From Rickettsiales bacterium (GTDB taxonomy: Bacteria > Pseudomonadota > Alphaproteobacteria > Rickettsiales > JABCZZ01): 64,000 nt of DNA. The notes under the pieces are model-generated. The model was not told the origin of the DNA. It worked only from the letters and a program-made list of their open reading frames with translations, and ran no database searches. Shown in pieces: positions 41,971-51,640 of the stretch (the stretch's first letter is position 1; the number at the start of each line of letters is the position of its first letter). The stretch lies in the NCBI GenBank assembly GCA_035765535.1, contig DASTXE010000001.1, forward strand, positions 160,322-224,321, given 5' to 3'. Both the position numbers and the translations under genes were made by a program.

Positions 41971-43454
41971 ACGCAAATGATAAAGTAGACGTCTGCCTCA
42001 TTCTGGAGGGCAGCTATCCGTATGTTGCAGGCGGCGTGTCCACCTGGACGCACGACATGATTCTGCAGAACAGCCATCTGAAATTCCACGTGGTGTCGAT
42101 TCTGGCGCGCGACGACAAACCCAAGCTGCGCTATGAACTGCCAAAGAACGTCACCGGAACGACGACCATTCATCTCCAGCATATGCCGGTCGGTGGCACT
42201 ATCCCGCCGTATAAAGCGGAGAAAATGTTTGAAAATATCCGCAATCCTCTGATCCATATGACCACAGGCAAAGCGTCGCTGCGCGACCTGCGTCAGATCA
42301 TGGAAGCGGTTGCTCCTTATGAAGGCAAGCTCGGCAGCAAAATGCTGCTCGACAGCGAAGAGGCTTGGAACCTGACGGTTTCCATGTATGAAGCTTCTTT
42401 CTCTCAAAGCTCGCTGCTGGATTATTTCTGGTCCTGGCGTTCGATCGTTGCAGGTCTTTACAGCCTCATGATTGCCGATCTCCCGCAGGCACGCTGCTAT
42501 CATGCATTGAGCACTGGCTATGCCGGGATATTGGGCGCGTACGCGAAAATCAAAACCGGTCGTCCTTTGATCCTGACCGAGCACGGCATCTATACGAACG
42601 AGCGCCGTATTGAGATTGCAGCAGCAAACTGGCTGGAAGAAACTGCTTCTCAGGCAATGACGATCGACCGCACGCGTTTCAACCTGCGTGACCTCTGGAA
42701 CGAAACCTTTACCAATTATTCGCGCATCTGCTACCAGGCGTGCGACCATATTATCACGCTGTTCGGTGGCAACCAGGAAGCGCAGATCATGGACGGCGGT
42801 GATCCGGCCAAAATGCGCATTGTTCCCAATGGTGTTGACGTGGAACTATACGGTTCGCTCGGCCATAAGGACCACCCGAATCCTACTGTGGCATTCATCG
42901 GCCGCGTGGTGCCGATTAAGGATGTGAAAAACTTCCTGCGCGCCATGGCCGCTTTGAGTCGCAGCATTCCTGATCTCAAGGTATTGCTGATGGGGCCGAC
43001 GGACGAGGACCCGGACTATTACGAAGAGTGCAAGAATATCGTCGAATATTTTGCTCTCGACAAGATAGTGACCTTTACCGGCCGTGTGGATATTAAGCGT
43101 TACCTGCCGGAAATCGATGTGCTGGTTTCCAGCAGCATCAGCGAAGCGCAACCTTTGTCGATTCTTGAAGTCGGCGCAAACGGCATTCCGACCGTGGCTA
43201 CGGATGTCGGTGCATGCCGTGAAATTCTTCTCGGCAAGGATGATGAAAATCCCGCGCTTGGCGCTGGCGGTGTTGTTGTATCGCCTTCCAATCCGCAGGC
43301 TCTGGCGGAAGGCGTCTTCTCCTTGCTGACGGACGAAGCATTCTATGAAAAATGCAGCAATGCGATCCGTACACGCGTGCTGACCTATTACAATAAACAA
43401 AGTCAGTATGTTGCTTACAAAGATATATATGACTCATGCAGGAAAAAAGGATAA
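41967..43454 (+). CDS. pelF: PelF, glycosyltransferase family 4 Pel synthase
   Basis: 495 residues. The start VDVCLILEGSYPYVAGGVST is the PelF hallmark. The GT-B C-terminal domain shows VPNGVDVELYG, VAFIGRVVPIKDVKNFLRAM and the donor-site stretch SSSISEAQPLSILEVGANGI. PelF polymerises the galactosamine-rich Pel chain from UDP-sugars in the cytoplasm. It is translationally coupled to pelE. Activity is expected to depend on c-di-GMP bound to PelD. Confidence 0.95.
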   Translation: MNANDKVDVCLILEGSYPYVAGGVSTWTHDMILQNSHLKFHVVSILARDDKPKLRYELPKNVTGTTTIHLQHMPVGGTIPPYKAEKMFENIRNPLIHMTTGKASLRDLRQIMEAVAPYEGKLGSKMLLDSEEAWNLTVSMYEASFSQSSLLDYFWSWRSIVAGLYSLMIADLPQARCYHALSTGYAGILGAYAKIKTGRPLILTEHGIYTNERRIEIAAANWLEETASQAMTIDRTRFNLRDLWNETFTNYSRICYQACDHIITLFGGNQEAQIMDGGDPAKMRIVPNGVDVELYGSLGHKDHPNPTVAFIGRVVPIKDVKNFLRAMAALSRSIPDLKVLLMGPTDEDPDYYEECKNIVEYFALDKIVTFTGRVDIKRYLPEIDVLVSSSISEAQPLSILEVGANGIPTVATDVGACREILLGKDDENPALGAGGVVVSPSNPQALAEGVFSLLTDEAFYEKCSNAIRTRVLTYYNKQSQYVAYKDIYDSCRKKG

Positions 43455-43460
43455 CCGGAT

Positions 43461-44852
43461 ATGGCTGGTATTGGGTTTGCACTGAAACGACTGACAAGCA
43501 AGGATGACCTGCTGGGCATCGGCCGCGCATATGTCCATGCGACCATGGCCTCCACAGGCCCATGGCTTTTCACCGTGCTTTCGCTCGGCGCGATTTCACT
43601 GCTGTACCTGAACTACTTCACGGTAAACCAGCTGATCGATTTCCGTATCGTCGTAGTCTATAATTTCGGCTTCTCACTCGTGCTCTCCGCGCCCGTGTAC
43701 ATGGTGGTGACGCGTTATCTGGCGGATCATATCCATAAAAAAGACGTGACGCATGTGCCGACGGTAGTGCTGCACAGCCTGATTCTTCTGTACTTTATCC
43801 TGATTCCGCTCGCTTTCTTCTATTACGGCTTCTACACCGATATGGAGCTGAGCATGCGCCTGAGCGCCATTGCGAACCTGTTTCTCATTTCCCCGATCTG
43901 GCTTCTCGGCGTCTACATGACGGCTTTGAAGGATTATAAATCCATCACCCGCGCATTCGGCGTAGGTATGGCACTGGCAGTGGTTTTCAGCTACTGGTTC
44001 AAGGACAAATACGGTGCGGTCGGCATGCTCAACGGCTATAATATCGGTATTGCCTGGATTGCTTTTGCGCTGCTGGGCAAGATCTTTGCGGAATATCCTT
44101 ATATCCTGACCAAGGAAACGGACCTGCGCAAATATTTCGGTAAATACTGGGAACTGGCCGTTGGTGGCGTGCTGTATAATGCGGCGATCTGGGCGGATAA
44201 ATGGCTGATGTGGATGTATGCTCCGGAAGCGGTAACCCTGCCGAGCAAGATGACCTATTATCCGAACTATGACAGCGCGATGTTCCTGTCGTATCTGACG
44301 ATCGTACCGGCGATGGCTATTTTCATCTTCAGTATTGAAACCTCTTTCTTCACGCGTTACCAGCGTTTCTATTATGATATTCTGGAACACAAGCCGCTGA
44401 GCGTTGTGCGCAAGAATCACCGTGAGATCGTGGCCAACCTGCTGTCGAGCGCACGCAACTTCTTTATCGTGCAGGGCGCTATCAGCCTTATCGCGATTCT
44501 GACGGCTTCGAAGCTGTTTGAGGTTTTCAACGTGAACTACCTGCAGATCGGTATTTTCCGTCTCGGTACGCTCGGCGCATTTTTCCACGTGCTGATGCTG
44601 TTCGAATTGATTGCACTGTCTTACTTCGACTGCCGCAAGATCACCATGTGGATTCAGGGATTATACCTGGTGCTGAACTCTGTCTTTACACTGGTGTCGA
44701 TCCATATGGGTTTCCAGTATTACGGCTACGGATATTTCGCTTCCTCCATGGTGATCTTCCTGATTACGACCTTTGTGCTGTTCGATCACCTGCGCAAGCT
44801 GCCGTACCATGCATTCATTACGACAAACAATTCTCTGCGCGCTCATCACTGA
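43461..44852 (+). CDS. pelG: PelG, polytopic membrane protein of Pel synthesis
   Basis: 463 residues, about twelve membrane helices, related to polysaccharide transporters of the PST/MATE type. The N terminus MAGIGFALKRLTSKDDLLGI followed by ATMASTGPWLFTVLSLGAIS is characteristic of PelG. It forms the inner-membrane complex with PelD and PelE and probably passes the polymer across the membrane. It starts 6 bases after pelF and ends the operon; a terminator follows 25 bases downstream. Confidence 0.95.
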   Translation: MAGIGFALKRLTSKDDLLGIGRAYVHATMASTGPWLFTVLSLGAISLLYLNYFTVNQLIDFRIVVVYNFGFSLVLSAPVYMVVTRYLADHIHKKDVTHVPTVVLHSLILLYFILIPLAFFYYGFYTDMELSMRLSAIANLFLISPIWLLGVYMTALKDYKSITRAFGVGMALAVVFSYWFKDKYGAVGMLNGYNIGIAWIAFALLGKIFAEYPYILTKETDLRKYFGKYWELAVGGVLYNAAIWADKWLMWMYAPEAVTLPSKMTYYPNYDSAMFLSYLTIVPAMAIFIFSIETSFFTRYQRFYYDILEHKPLSVVRKNHREIVANLLSSARNFFIVQGAISLIAILTASKLFEVFNVNYLQIGIFRLGTLGAFFHVLMLFELIALSYFDCRKITMWIQGLYLVLNSVFTLVSIHMGFQYYGYGYFASSMVIFLITTFVLFDHLRKLPYHAFITTNNSLRAHH

Positions 44853-44877
44853 GAGCTGTTTAGTCTATAAACTATAG

Positions 44878-44907
44878 AAGGCGGTTTCATTGAAACCGCC
44901 TTTTTTA
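44878..44907 (+). terminator. Terminator of the pel operon
   Basis: AAGGCGGTTTCA pairs with the near-complementary TTGAAACCGCCTT, with a minimal loop, followed by a run of six T residues. Confidence 0.93.
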
Positions 44908-45046
44908 TTGTCTAAGATTGCTCAAAAATCCGTTAGCTCATTATCGAAGTGGTAATGAGGTATGAGACGCGTAATAGCACAAAATGGCGGATTATTATAA
45001 ATGTGATGCTTATGAAAAAGGACTTAGAAAGCGCTTTTTAATATTC

Positions 45047-45580
45047 TCAGTGAATATCCAGAACGCCGACATACGGCAGTTCACGGTAGTAATTCGCATA
45101 ATCCAGGCCATAGCCGACAACGAATTTATCAGGAATCGTAAAGCCGACGAAATCAGCGCTGATGCTGGTTTCGCGTTTTCCTGGCTTTTCCAGCAACACA
45201 GCGATACGCAGGCTGGCGGCACCGCGTTCAGTAATCAGGTTGCGGGCAAATTGCAGCGTGCGGCCGGATTCCAGTATATCGTCCAGCAGCAATACATTGC
45301 GGTCTTTGACTTCTTCCACAAGGTCGCGGTTGATCGTGATGGTTTTGGAAGATTCCTTGCCGATTCCATAGCTGCTCAGCGTCATGAAATCCACTTGCGG
45401 ATGCATGCCGATATTATGCAGCGCGCGAATCAGGTCCGCAGTGAAAACGAAGCTACCTTTGAGCAGCGAAACAATCATGAGATCCGGCGGCATTTTCAAT
45501 CCGATTTCGCAAGCGATGCTTGTGATACGTTCGCGAATTTCTTCTGCGGAATAGAGTACCGGTATCTCGTTTACTTGCAT
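45047..45580 (-). CDS. hpt: Hypoxanthine phosphoribosyltransferase
   Basis: 177 residues, the usual length. The PRPP-binding motif VLLLDDILESGRTL is at 96-109. LLKGSFVFTADLIRAL near 39-54 and VVGYGLDYANYYRELPYVG near the end match the purine-binding region. The enzyme salvages hypoxanthine and guanine with phosphoribosyl pyrophosphate. It follows the sensor kinase gene by 18 bases on the same strand, so the two may be cotranscribed, and it is convergent with the pel operon. Confidence 0.95.
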   Translation of the reverse strand: MQVNEIPVLYSAEEIRERITSIACEIGLKMPPDLMIVSLLKGSFVFTADLIRALHNIGMHPQVDFMTLSSYGIGKESSKTITINRDLVEEVKDRNVLLLDDILESGRTLQFARNLITERGAASLRIAVLLEKPGKRETSISADFVGFTIPDKFVVGYGLDYANYYRELPYVGVLDIH

Positions 45581-45598
45581 ACGCTTCCAGATTCAGAT

Positions 45599-47233
45599 TT
45601 ATGAGTCTCGTTCGGCGGGGGCGGCTTTGCCTTTTACTTCTTTGGGCAGGCAAATGATGATGGTTGTACCTTTGCCTACTTCGCTCTGGATATTAAACGT
45701 TCCGCCCATTATTTCAACAAATTTTCTGGTCAGCGGAAGGCCGAGTCCGGTGCCTTCATACTTGCGTGACAACGTGTTATCTACTTGTCCGAACGGAGCC
45801 ATGGCGCGTGAAATATCTTTCGGTGCAATGCCAATGCCGGTGTCTTTCACTTCGATGGAGAGCGAACCGTCCACCACATTCTGCCACATCGTTACGGTGA
45901 CGGAACCGCCGGAAGGCGTGAATTTCACAGCGTTGGAGAGCAGGTTCAGCATCACCTGCTTGAGTTTCTTGCCGTCGGTCTTGAGGATGAAGTGATCGCC
46001 GCCCGGGATTTCCTCGATGAGCTGAACCTGTGCATTTTCAGCGCGCGGGCTCACAAGGCGCATGGAATTACGGACGGTCTTGGTCACGTCGATCTCGCTG
46101 ATTTCAAGTTCGAGTTTATCGGCTTCCGCTTTGGAGTAATCGAGAATGTCATTGATGAGGCTCAGCAGATGGACGCCGGAGCTGTGAATGTCGCGGATAT
46201 ATTCGGCATATTTATCGTTACCGATGGGACCGGAGCGTTCCAGCTTGATGAATTCCGAGAAGCCGATAATGGCATTGAGCGGCGTACGCAACTCATGGCT
46301 CACGTTAGCCAGGAACTGCGACTTGTCGCGATTTTCCGCCTGGGCGCTTGCGGTCTGCGCAGCCAGTTCGATATTGGTTTCATATTGTTTGGTGATGATG
46401 GCTTCGGCTTTGTTCGAAGTGAACAGCAGCATGGAGATAATGACCATGAAGATCGTGATAACGCCGAACGTGCCGATATGTTTGAACAGGTCGAGATTCT
46501 TCCATTGCGTGGTGCAGTCGTAGCGGATTTCAATGACAGCTTCAACGCAGTTGGACAGATGGTTTTCCGAGCAGTTCATGCTCTTTTTGCCCGGCTCAGG
46601 TTTCACATCATGCACGATAGGCACATAGCTTTCGTCGCGCATGATCGGAATGAATGTCTTGATGATAAAGCCTTTGCTCGTCGTTCCATCCGGCTGAATA
46701 ATAGCCTGGTCTTCAAGGCTGATGCTGGTGACAACGCCGGTGAGGGATTTTGAAAATGCCTGATCGCCAAGCTGGATACGCGGTGGGTCGGCGCTTACCA
46801 CAAGATTGGAAGTGCCGTCTTTAGGTTCGCTCGGCAGCGCGCGTGCCTGGTCGATGGAAACAAGCCGTATGCCGTCCGTAGTATAGATACTGACGCCTGC
46901 GATGGGCATATCTTCAAAATGCTTGAAAACACTGCGGCTGAAATCGCGCAGCGTGCTGACCATCTCGTTATAGCCTCTGTATTTCTGCCAGTCGGAAAAG
47001 GCTACGCGCGATTCGAGGAAGCGCTTATACTGCTCGGATGCAAAGCGCATGCGGTCGCGGTAATCTTTCCATGTGGTGTTGATGAAGCCCTGCGCAAGCG
47101 AAGTGTTATTGTCTTCGACAATCGCAATCAGATCGTGCGATGCGATCTCCTTAAAGTAATGCCCCACAAGGATTGCGGACAGCATCACCAGGATAAAGCT
47201 GATACCTGAGAACCATCTTATATAAAAAAACAT
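45599..47233 (-). CDS. Membrane sensor histidine kinase, PleC/DivJ-like catalytic part
   Basis: 544 residues. Two membrane helices (about 7-25 and 252-272) enclose a periplasmic sensor domain of about 225 residues with three cysteines (221, 229, 240). A coiled segment leads to the HisKA domain with FLANVSHELRTPLNAIIGFS (H313 is the phosphoacceptor). The HATPase domain shows LKQVMLNLLSNAVKFTP, VKDTGIGIAP, FGQVD and KYEGTGLGLPLTRKFVEIMGG. The HisKA sequence is like PleC, DivJ and related cell-cycle kinases. No response regulator gene is adjacent. A CtrA-like box sits in its promoter. Confidence 0.88.
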   Translation of the reverse strand: MFFYIRWFSGISFILVMLSAILVGHYFKEIASHDLIAIVEDNNTSLAQGFINTTWKDYRDRMRFASEQYKRFLESRVAFSDWQKYRGYNEMVSTLRDFSRSVFKHFEDMPIAGVSIYTTDGIRLVSIDQARALPSEPKDGTSNLVVSADPPRIQLGDQAFSKSLTGVVTSISLEDQAIIQPDGTTSKGFIIKTFIPIMRDESYVPIVHDVKPEPGKKSMNCSENHLSNCVEAVIEIRYDCTTQWKNLDLFKHIGTFGVITIFMVIISMLLFTSNKAEAIITKQYETNIELAAQTASAQAENRDKSQFLANVSHELRTPLNAIIGFSEFIKLERSGPIGNDKYAEYIRDIHSSGVHLLSLINDILDYSKAEADKLELEISEIDVTKTVRNSMRLVSPRAENAQVQLIEEIPGGDHFILKTDGKKLKQVMLNLLSNAVKFTPSGGSVTVTMWQNVVDGSLSIEVKDTGIGIAPKDISRAMAPFGQVDNTLSRKYEGTGLGLPLTRKFVEIMGGTFNIQSEVGKGTTIIICLPKEVKGKAAPAERDS

Positions 47234-47298
47234 AGTGTATGTATTCCAGGACCTATCGCTGCAAACGCAGAAATTTGTTGTTCCGATGTTATGGCTCT

Positions 47299-47331
47299 AC
47301 TATAAGCATTAATGTGCTAATAAAGTCTTAA
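47299..47331 (-). promoter_or_regulatory. Near-CtrA box plus -10 before the sensor kinase
   Basis: On the minus strand TTAA-N7-TTAG (47331 to 47317, one mismatch) is followed by 12 bases and TATAGT (47304 to 47299). The ATG is 66 bases further on. The layout is like the other boxes in the window but one base longer. Confidence 0.4.
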
Positions 47332-47497
47332 CAAAACCACTGATTGCATTAAAAAAAGCGGGTTGTAAAAGAAGGAAAAAAGAAAGTACTCAACTGTTGC
47401 ATTATTGACGCTATTGGTCGCGGTGCTCGCGGAAAACGCGATAAAGAGTGAAAACCAGCCTGCAAGCCACGCTGAAAGCCAAAATGCGTTAGACTGG

Positions 47498-47512
47498 TTA
47501 ATATTGGATTAA
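47498..47512 (+). promoter_or_regulatory. CtrA-type box before rfbA
   Basis: An exact TTAA-N7-TTAA lies 20 bases before the rfbA ATG. Unlike the others, no -10 stands 11 bases downstream, so the box may overlap the core promoter and repress, or be fortuitous in an AT-rich spacer. Confidence 0.4.
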
Positions 47513-47532
47513 TTTAGGATACAGAGGCGGAT

Positions 47533-48417
47533 ATGAAGGGGATAATCTTGGCGGGCGGCTCCGGAACGCGGCTTGCGCCAATGACCAGCGTAATCAGTAA
47601 GCAGCTATTGCCGGTATATGATAAGCCGATGATCTATTACCCCCTCGCGCTGCTGATGCAGGCGGGTATACGCGATATTCTTATCATCAGCACACCGCAT
47701 GACATGCCGATGGTGCAGAAACTGCTCGGTGATGGCAGCAGGATCGGCATTAATCTGTCCTACAAAGTCCAGCCAAAGCCAGAGGGGATCGCGCAGGCGT
47801 TTATTCTCGGCGAAGAATTTATCGGCGACTCTTCCGTCTGGCTGATTCTCGGCGATAACGTTTTTTACGGCTATTCTCTGCTGGAACAGATGAAAGATGC
47901 AAGGAAGATGACGGAAGGAGCCATGATCTTCGCTTATGCTGTCAAGGACCCGGAGCGCTACGGTGTGCTGGAATTCGATGGCTCAGGAAAGATTATTTCC
48001 ATTCAGGAAAAACCGAAAGAGCCGAAATCATCGCTCGCGATCACAGGATTATACTTCTACGACAACAACGTTGTGCAGATCGCAAAGTCGCTGAAACCTT
48101 CCCCGCGCGGCGAATTGGAAATTACCGACGTAAGTAATGCATATCTGGCAAAAAGCCAGCTGACGGTAAAGCGTATGTCGCGCGGTGTAGCGTGGCTGGA
48201 TACGGGAACGCCGTCTTCCATGATTGCCGCCTCGCAGTTCGTGCATATCATCGAAGAAAGGCAAGGGCACAAAATTGCCTGCATTGAAGAAATCGCTTTC
48301 AACATGGGCTATATCACCGCAGACCAGTTCGAAGCACTCGTGAATCAATATCCCAATAATGAATACGGTAAATATCTGCGTGGCCTGATCGAAGAGTGGA
48401 AGGAACCTATCTGGTGA
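47533..48417 (+). CDS. rfbA: Glucose-1-phosphate thymidylyltransferase
   Basis: 294 residues. The nucleotidyltransferase signature [20 protein letters not shown] then [18 protein letters not shown] is at the N terminus. [29 protein letters not shown] and [10 protein letters not shown] follow. It makes dTDP-glucose, the first step of dTDP-L-rhamnose synthesis. It is the first of three overlapping genes. The second-step dehydratase (rfbB) is not in the cluster. Confidence 0.96.
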   Translation: MKGIILAGGSGTRLAPMTSVISKQLLPVYDKPMIYYPLALLMQAGIRDILIISTPHDMPMVQKLLGDGSRIGINLSYKVQPKPEGIAQAFILGEEFIGDSSVWLILGDNVFYGYSLLEQMKDARKMTEGAMIFAYAVKDPERYGVLEFDGSGKIISIQEKPKEPKSSLAITGLYFYDNNVVQIAKSLKPSPRGELEITDVSNAYLAKSQLTVKRMSRGVAWLDTGTPSSMIAASQFVHIIEERQGHKIACIEEIAFNMGYITADQFEALVNQYPNNEYGKYLRGLIEEWKEPIW

Positions 48418-49292
48418 ATAATCTGCTCGTCATCGGTTCCACCGGGCAGCTTGCGCGGGCTCTGCGCCGTCTGTTGCCTAATGCTGTTTTCCTGGGACGC
48501 GGTATGCTGGATCTGTCAAAACCCGAAACGGTTCGAGAGGTATTGGGTAATTATGCACCTTCCGCCGTCATCAACGCAGCCGCTTATACGCAGGTCGATA
48601 ATGCGGAGAAGGAAGAAGCTCTGGCAACGGCAGTGAATGCGGAGTCACCCGCAATCATGGCCTCGTGGTGTGCAAAGAAAAATATTCCATTTGTAAGCTT
48701 CTCCACCGATTATGTCTTCGACGGAAGTGGCGACAACGCGCGGAAAGAAGAAGATGCAGTACGTCCGCTGAATGCTTATGGCCGCTCCAAAGCGGAGTCG
48801 GAAAAGCGCATTGTGGAAGCGGGAGGAAAATATCTGCTGTTTCGCACTTCGTGGGTCTATGATGCTTCGGGAAAGAATTTTCTCAATGCTATATTGCGCC
48901 TCGCAGGCGAACGCGAAGAATTGCGCGTGATCAACGATCAGTTCGGCGCACCGACCTTTGCCGCACATCTTGCAAAAGCTACGCTGAATGCACTGGAAAC
49001 GGCGCTGAAGCAGCCTTCATTCCCAAGTGGAATTTACCATCTTTGCAATGCAGGTGTTACGACATGGCATGGTTTTGCCAGTGCTATTGTCGAAGAGGCG
49101 CGTACGCATAATGTTCCGTTGCAAGTACAGCGAATACAGCCTATACCGGCAACCGAGTATCCGCTGCCAGCGAAGCGTCCGGCTAATTCGCGTCTGGACT
49201 GTTCAAAGGCGAAGGCGGTGTTGAATATAACCATGCCCTCCTGGAGAGACGGCGTATCGGAATGTATGAAAGAGAAGTATGAAAATCATTGA
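48414..49292 (+). CDS. rfbD: dTDP-4-dehydrorhamnose reductase
   Basis: 292 residues using a GTG start that overlaps the rfbA stop (GTGA), with AAGGAA upstream; an ATG 18 bases earlier lies within rfbA. Features are [20 protein letters not shown] (NADPH site), [24 protein letters not shown] and the catalytic Y-GRS-K. It reduces the 4-keto sugar to dTDP-L-rhamnose, the last step. It overlaps rfbC by 14 bases. Confidence 0.94.
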   Translation: MNNLLVIGSTGQLARALRRLLPNAVFLGRGMLDLSKPETVREVLGNYAPSAVINAAAYTQVDNAEKEEALATAVNAESPAIMASWCAKKNIPFVSFSTDYVFDGSGDNARKEEDAVRPLNAYGRSKAESEKRIVEAGGKYLLFRTSWVYDASGKNFLNAILRLAGEREELRVINDQFGAPTFAAHLAKATLNALETALKQPSFPSGIYHLCNAGVTTWHGFASAIVEEARTHNVPLQVQRIQPIPATEYPLPAKRPANSRLDCSKAKAVLNITMPSWRDGVSECMKEKYENH

Positions 49293-49833
49293 TTGCCCGC
49301 TGGAGGGATTGAAAGTTGTTGAATTGGATATGCATGGCGATGCGCGTGGTTTCTTCGTAGAACGTTTCCATGCAAAACGTTTTGCCGAGGCAGGCCTGCC
49401 ATATCTTTTCCTGCAGGACAATCACTCGCGTTCCGCGCCAGGAATATTGCGCGGCCTGCACTATCAATTCGCTCCGCCGCAAGGAAAGCTGATCGGTGTG
49501 ATCCGCGGAACCATATGGGACGTAGCGGTGGATATACGGCCTGATTCACCGACCTACGGCCAGCACTATGGTATAGAAATGAGCGGTGACAACGGAAGGC
49601 TGTTCTGGATTCCCGCCGGTTTTGCGCATGGGTTCTGCGTAGTGGGGAATGAACCTGCCGATATACTCTACAAGGTGACAGGTGTTTACAACGCTGCGGG
49701 GGAGGGCGGAATCGCTTATAATGATCCCGATCTGGCAATCAACTGGCCGGTAAGCAATCCTACGATATCCGAACGCGATACGAAGCAGCAAAGTTTCGCC
49801 CAGTATAAGGCTGCACCGCCTAAATGGAGCTAG
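49279..49833 (+). CDS. rfbC: dTDP-4-dehydrorhamnose 3,5-epimerase
   Basis: 184 residues, a cupin-fold epimerase of the third rhamnose step. Motifs are DARGFFVERFHAKRF, DNHSRSAPGILRGLHYQ (catalytic His in RGLHYQ), GTIWDVAVDIRPDSPTYG, IPAGFAHGFCV and the Tyr in LYKVTGVYN. The order rfbA-rfbD-rfbC is compact and surely one transcript. Rhamnose probably feeds lipopolysaccharide O-chain or capsule. Confidence 0.95.
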   Translation: MKIIDCPLEGLKVVELDMHGDARGFFVERFHAKRFAEAGLPYLFLQDNHSRSAPGILRGLHYQFAPPQGKLIGVIRGTIWDVAVDIRPDSPTYGQHYGIEMSGDNGRLFWIPAGFAHGFCVVGNEPADILYKVTGVYNAAGEGGIAYNDPDLAINWPVSNPTISERDTKQQSFAQYKAAPPKWS

Positions 49834-49860
49834 GTGTCTGGAATATATACTTAATAAACC

Positions 49861-50685
49861 CTAAAAATCTGCAGAGCGTGAAAGCTCTTCATGCTCAAGC
49901 AGCTCTTTCTGCCAGTTGCTGAGCTTATTCTTGATGCGGTCGACTGCACTATTGCCAAGCGGCATGCGTAGCGGTGGGGCAGGGGATTCAGCCATCTGCA
50001 TGATGATATGCGCGGCCTTCAGTGGATCGCCCGCCTGTTGTGCGTTATTTTTCTCAGCATACTGGCGTGTGGGGCCGACACTCTGCTCATAATCCTGGAT
50101 GGGAGGCATGACGTCGAGTGAACGACCGAGAAAATCGGTCCTGAATGGACCCGGCTCGATAATGATAACCTTGATGCCAAAGGGAGCCACTTCCTGTGCC
50201 AGGGCTTCGCTGGCCCCTTCGACGGAAAACTTCGTCGCATTATAAATACTGAAACCCGGTGTGACGACCGCTCCGGCGGCAGAAGAAATATTGATAATCC
50301 GGCCTGAACGCTGCTTGCGCATGATGGGCAGTACAGCCTGCGTCACGGCAATAAGTCCGAATACATTCGTAGCGAATACGCGCTCAATAGCGGCAGGGGA
50401 AGCTTCTTCCAGCGCGCTCATGATGCCGTAGCCTGCGTTATTCACCAATACATCGATAGCGCCGAAATGATCATGTGCCCGTTTTACAGCTTCTGAAATA
50501 GTATCGCGCTTTGTGACATCCAGCGGGAGCGTCAGGAGGTTGGCATCGTTAATGTCTTGGAGATGGGAAAGCGCTTCGACCTTGCGTGCAGTCGCAACCA
50601 CACGCTCGCCGGATTTTAACAGTTCCTGCGTAAGAATTTTTCCAAATCCACTGGAACAGCCGGTAATGAACCAGACTTTACTCAT
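49861..50685 (-). CDS. Short-chain dehydrogenase/reductase
   Basis: 274 residues, classical SDR. The coenzyme site TGCSSGFG is at 8-15, NNAGYG near 87, serine in NISSAAG, and the catalytic Y-NAT-K. Arg-rich ATARKVE after the second strand suggests NADP(H) preference. The C terminus is longer than in minimal SDRs. The substrate is unknown. It is convergent with the rfb genes and is followed upstream on the same strand by rpmB. Confidence 0.9.
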   Translation of the reverse strand: MSKVWFITGCSSGFGKILTQELLKSGERVVATARKVEALSHLQDINDANLLTLPLDVTKRDTISEAVKRAHDHFGAIDVLVNNAGYGIMSALEEASPAAIERVFATNVFGLIAVTQAVLPIMRKQRSGRIINISSAAGAVVTPGFSIYNATKFSVEGASEALAQEVAPFGIKVIIIEPGPFRTDFLGRSLDVMPPIQDYEQSVGPTRQYAEKNNAQQAGDPLKAAHIIMQMAESPAPPLRMPLGNSAVDRIKNKLSNWQKELLEHEELSRSADF

Positions 50686-50754
50686 AACTCTCCTCCATGC
50701 AGAACGATAACGTGAACCGCAGTCAACCGCTGAGAGAGCAGACGTAATTAGATA

Positions 50755-51051
50755 TTAAGCGGCAGTCTTGGCGGCGATAGCTTTTTTGATCTGGCGCTTA
50801 AGGCGGCGAGCTTCTTCAGTCAGCTTGCTGTCGGAAGTCGTGGTCAGATAAGCATCCAGACCGCCGTTATGGTCAACGGTACGGATCGTGGCAGCGGTCA
50901 GGCGCATGGAAATGCTGCGACCCAGAGCTTCGCTGATCAGGGAAATAACCTGCAGGTTCGGTACGAAACGGCGGCGCGTTTTGCGGTTGGAGTGGGAAAC
51001 GTTGTTTCCGGACATCGGGCCCACGCCCGTCAATTCACATTTCTTTGCCAT
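50755..51051 (-). CDS. rpmB: 50S ribosomal protein L28
   Basis: 98 residues, the longer alphaproteobacterial form. MAKKCELTGVGPMSGNNVSH then SNRKTRRRFVPNLQ is the standard N terminus, and the C terminus is a Lys/Arg-rich helix. AGGGG precedes the ATG. It lies alone, 69 bases upstream of the SDR gene on the same strand. Confidence 0.97.
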   Translation of the reverse strand: MAKKCELTGVGPMSGNNVSHSNRKTRRRFVPNLQVISLISEALGRSISMRLTAATIRTVDHNGGLDAYLTTTSDSKLTEEARRLKRQIKKAIAAKTAA

Positions 51052-51190
51052 AAAATCCCCTGCAATATATCAAAAATACGTTAAGATGCGGGACTTCTAA
51101 CGAATTGTTGGCGCTCGGTCAAGCGGTTTTTCGCTATTGTCATAGCATTTGCGTACACGTTTCAGCATCTGCAGTCAGTCCGAACGCTTG

Positions 51191-51222
51191 TTAATTAAAT
51201 TTTAATATCCATGAGCTATAAT
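51191..51222 (+). promoter_or_regulatory. CtrA-type box plus -10 before orphan gene
   Basis: An exact TTAA-N7-TTAA at 51191-51205, then 11 bases, then TATAAT at 51217-51222. Spacing equals that before mltA and the gene at 62648. The coding start is at 51260. Confidence 0.55.
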
Positions 51223-51259
51223 GGAAAAAATTAATTAATATTCAATCGGTTAATTATTT

Positions 51260-51640
51260 ATGCCATTAGAGGGATATGCTAATACCATAGTAACGAGTGT
51301 GCGCGTAAAGATATACGAGCAATTTGGAAATCCCGAACATGGGATTGTTCTTCCTGGTAACGGTGAACAGAGTAACAGCCATACTCTCCAGGCGCTTAGA
51401 GATGCAGAGGAAAGAGTGCTATGGAGAGCGTTTGAAGCAGAGCGGGCGGACAATGTAGATATAAGGGGAGCCACGCGAATTTTGGCACGCATATATACCA
51501 GCATGGGGATAGAGCGGGCAGAGACGGCTGCGAGTGAATTCGAGAGATTGATAAATGCGGCAGTTAGATACGCAACAGGCCCGCAGGAGACTGAATTGAA
51601 GGAGCAATTTGAGCGGTTCTGCAGGTCAGGTCCGGGCTAA
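51260..51640 (+). CDS. Orphan small soluble protein, function unknown
   Basis: 126 residues, without signal peptide or membrane helix, mainly helical and charged (TLQALRDAEERVLWRAFEAE, then AETAASEFERLINAAVRY). No clear ribosome site stands before the ATG. The stop overlaps the stop of the convergent bioF gene by three bases. The upstream promoter matches the CtrA-type pattern, which supports that the gene is real. I recognise no family. Confidence 0.6.
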   Translation: MPLEGYANTIVTSVRVKIYEQFGNPEHGIVLPGNGEQSNSHTLQALRDAEERVLWRAFEAERADNVDIRGATRILARIYTSMGIERAETAASEFERLINAAVRYATGPQETELKEQFERFCRSGPG

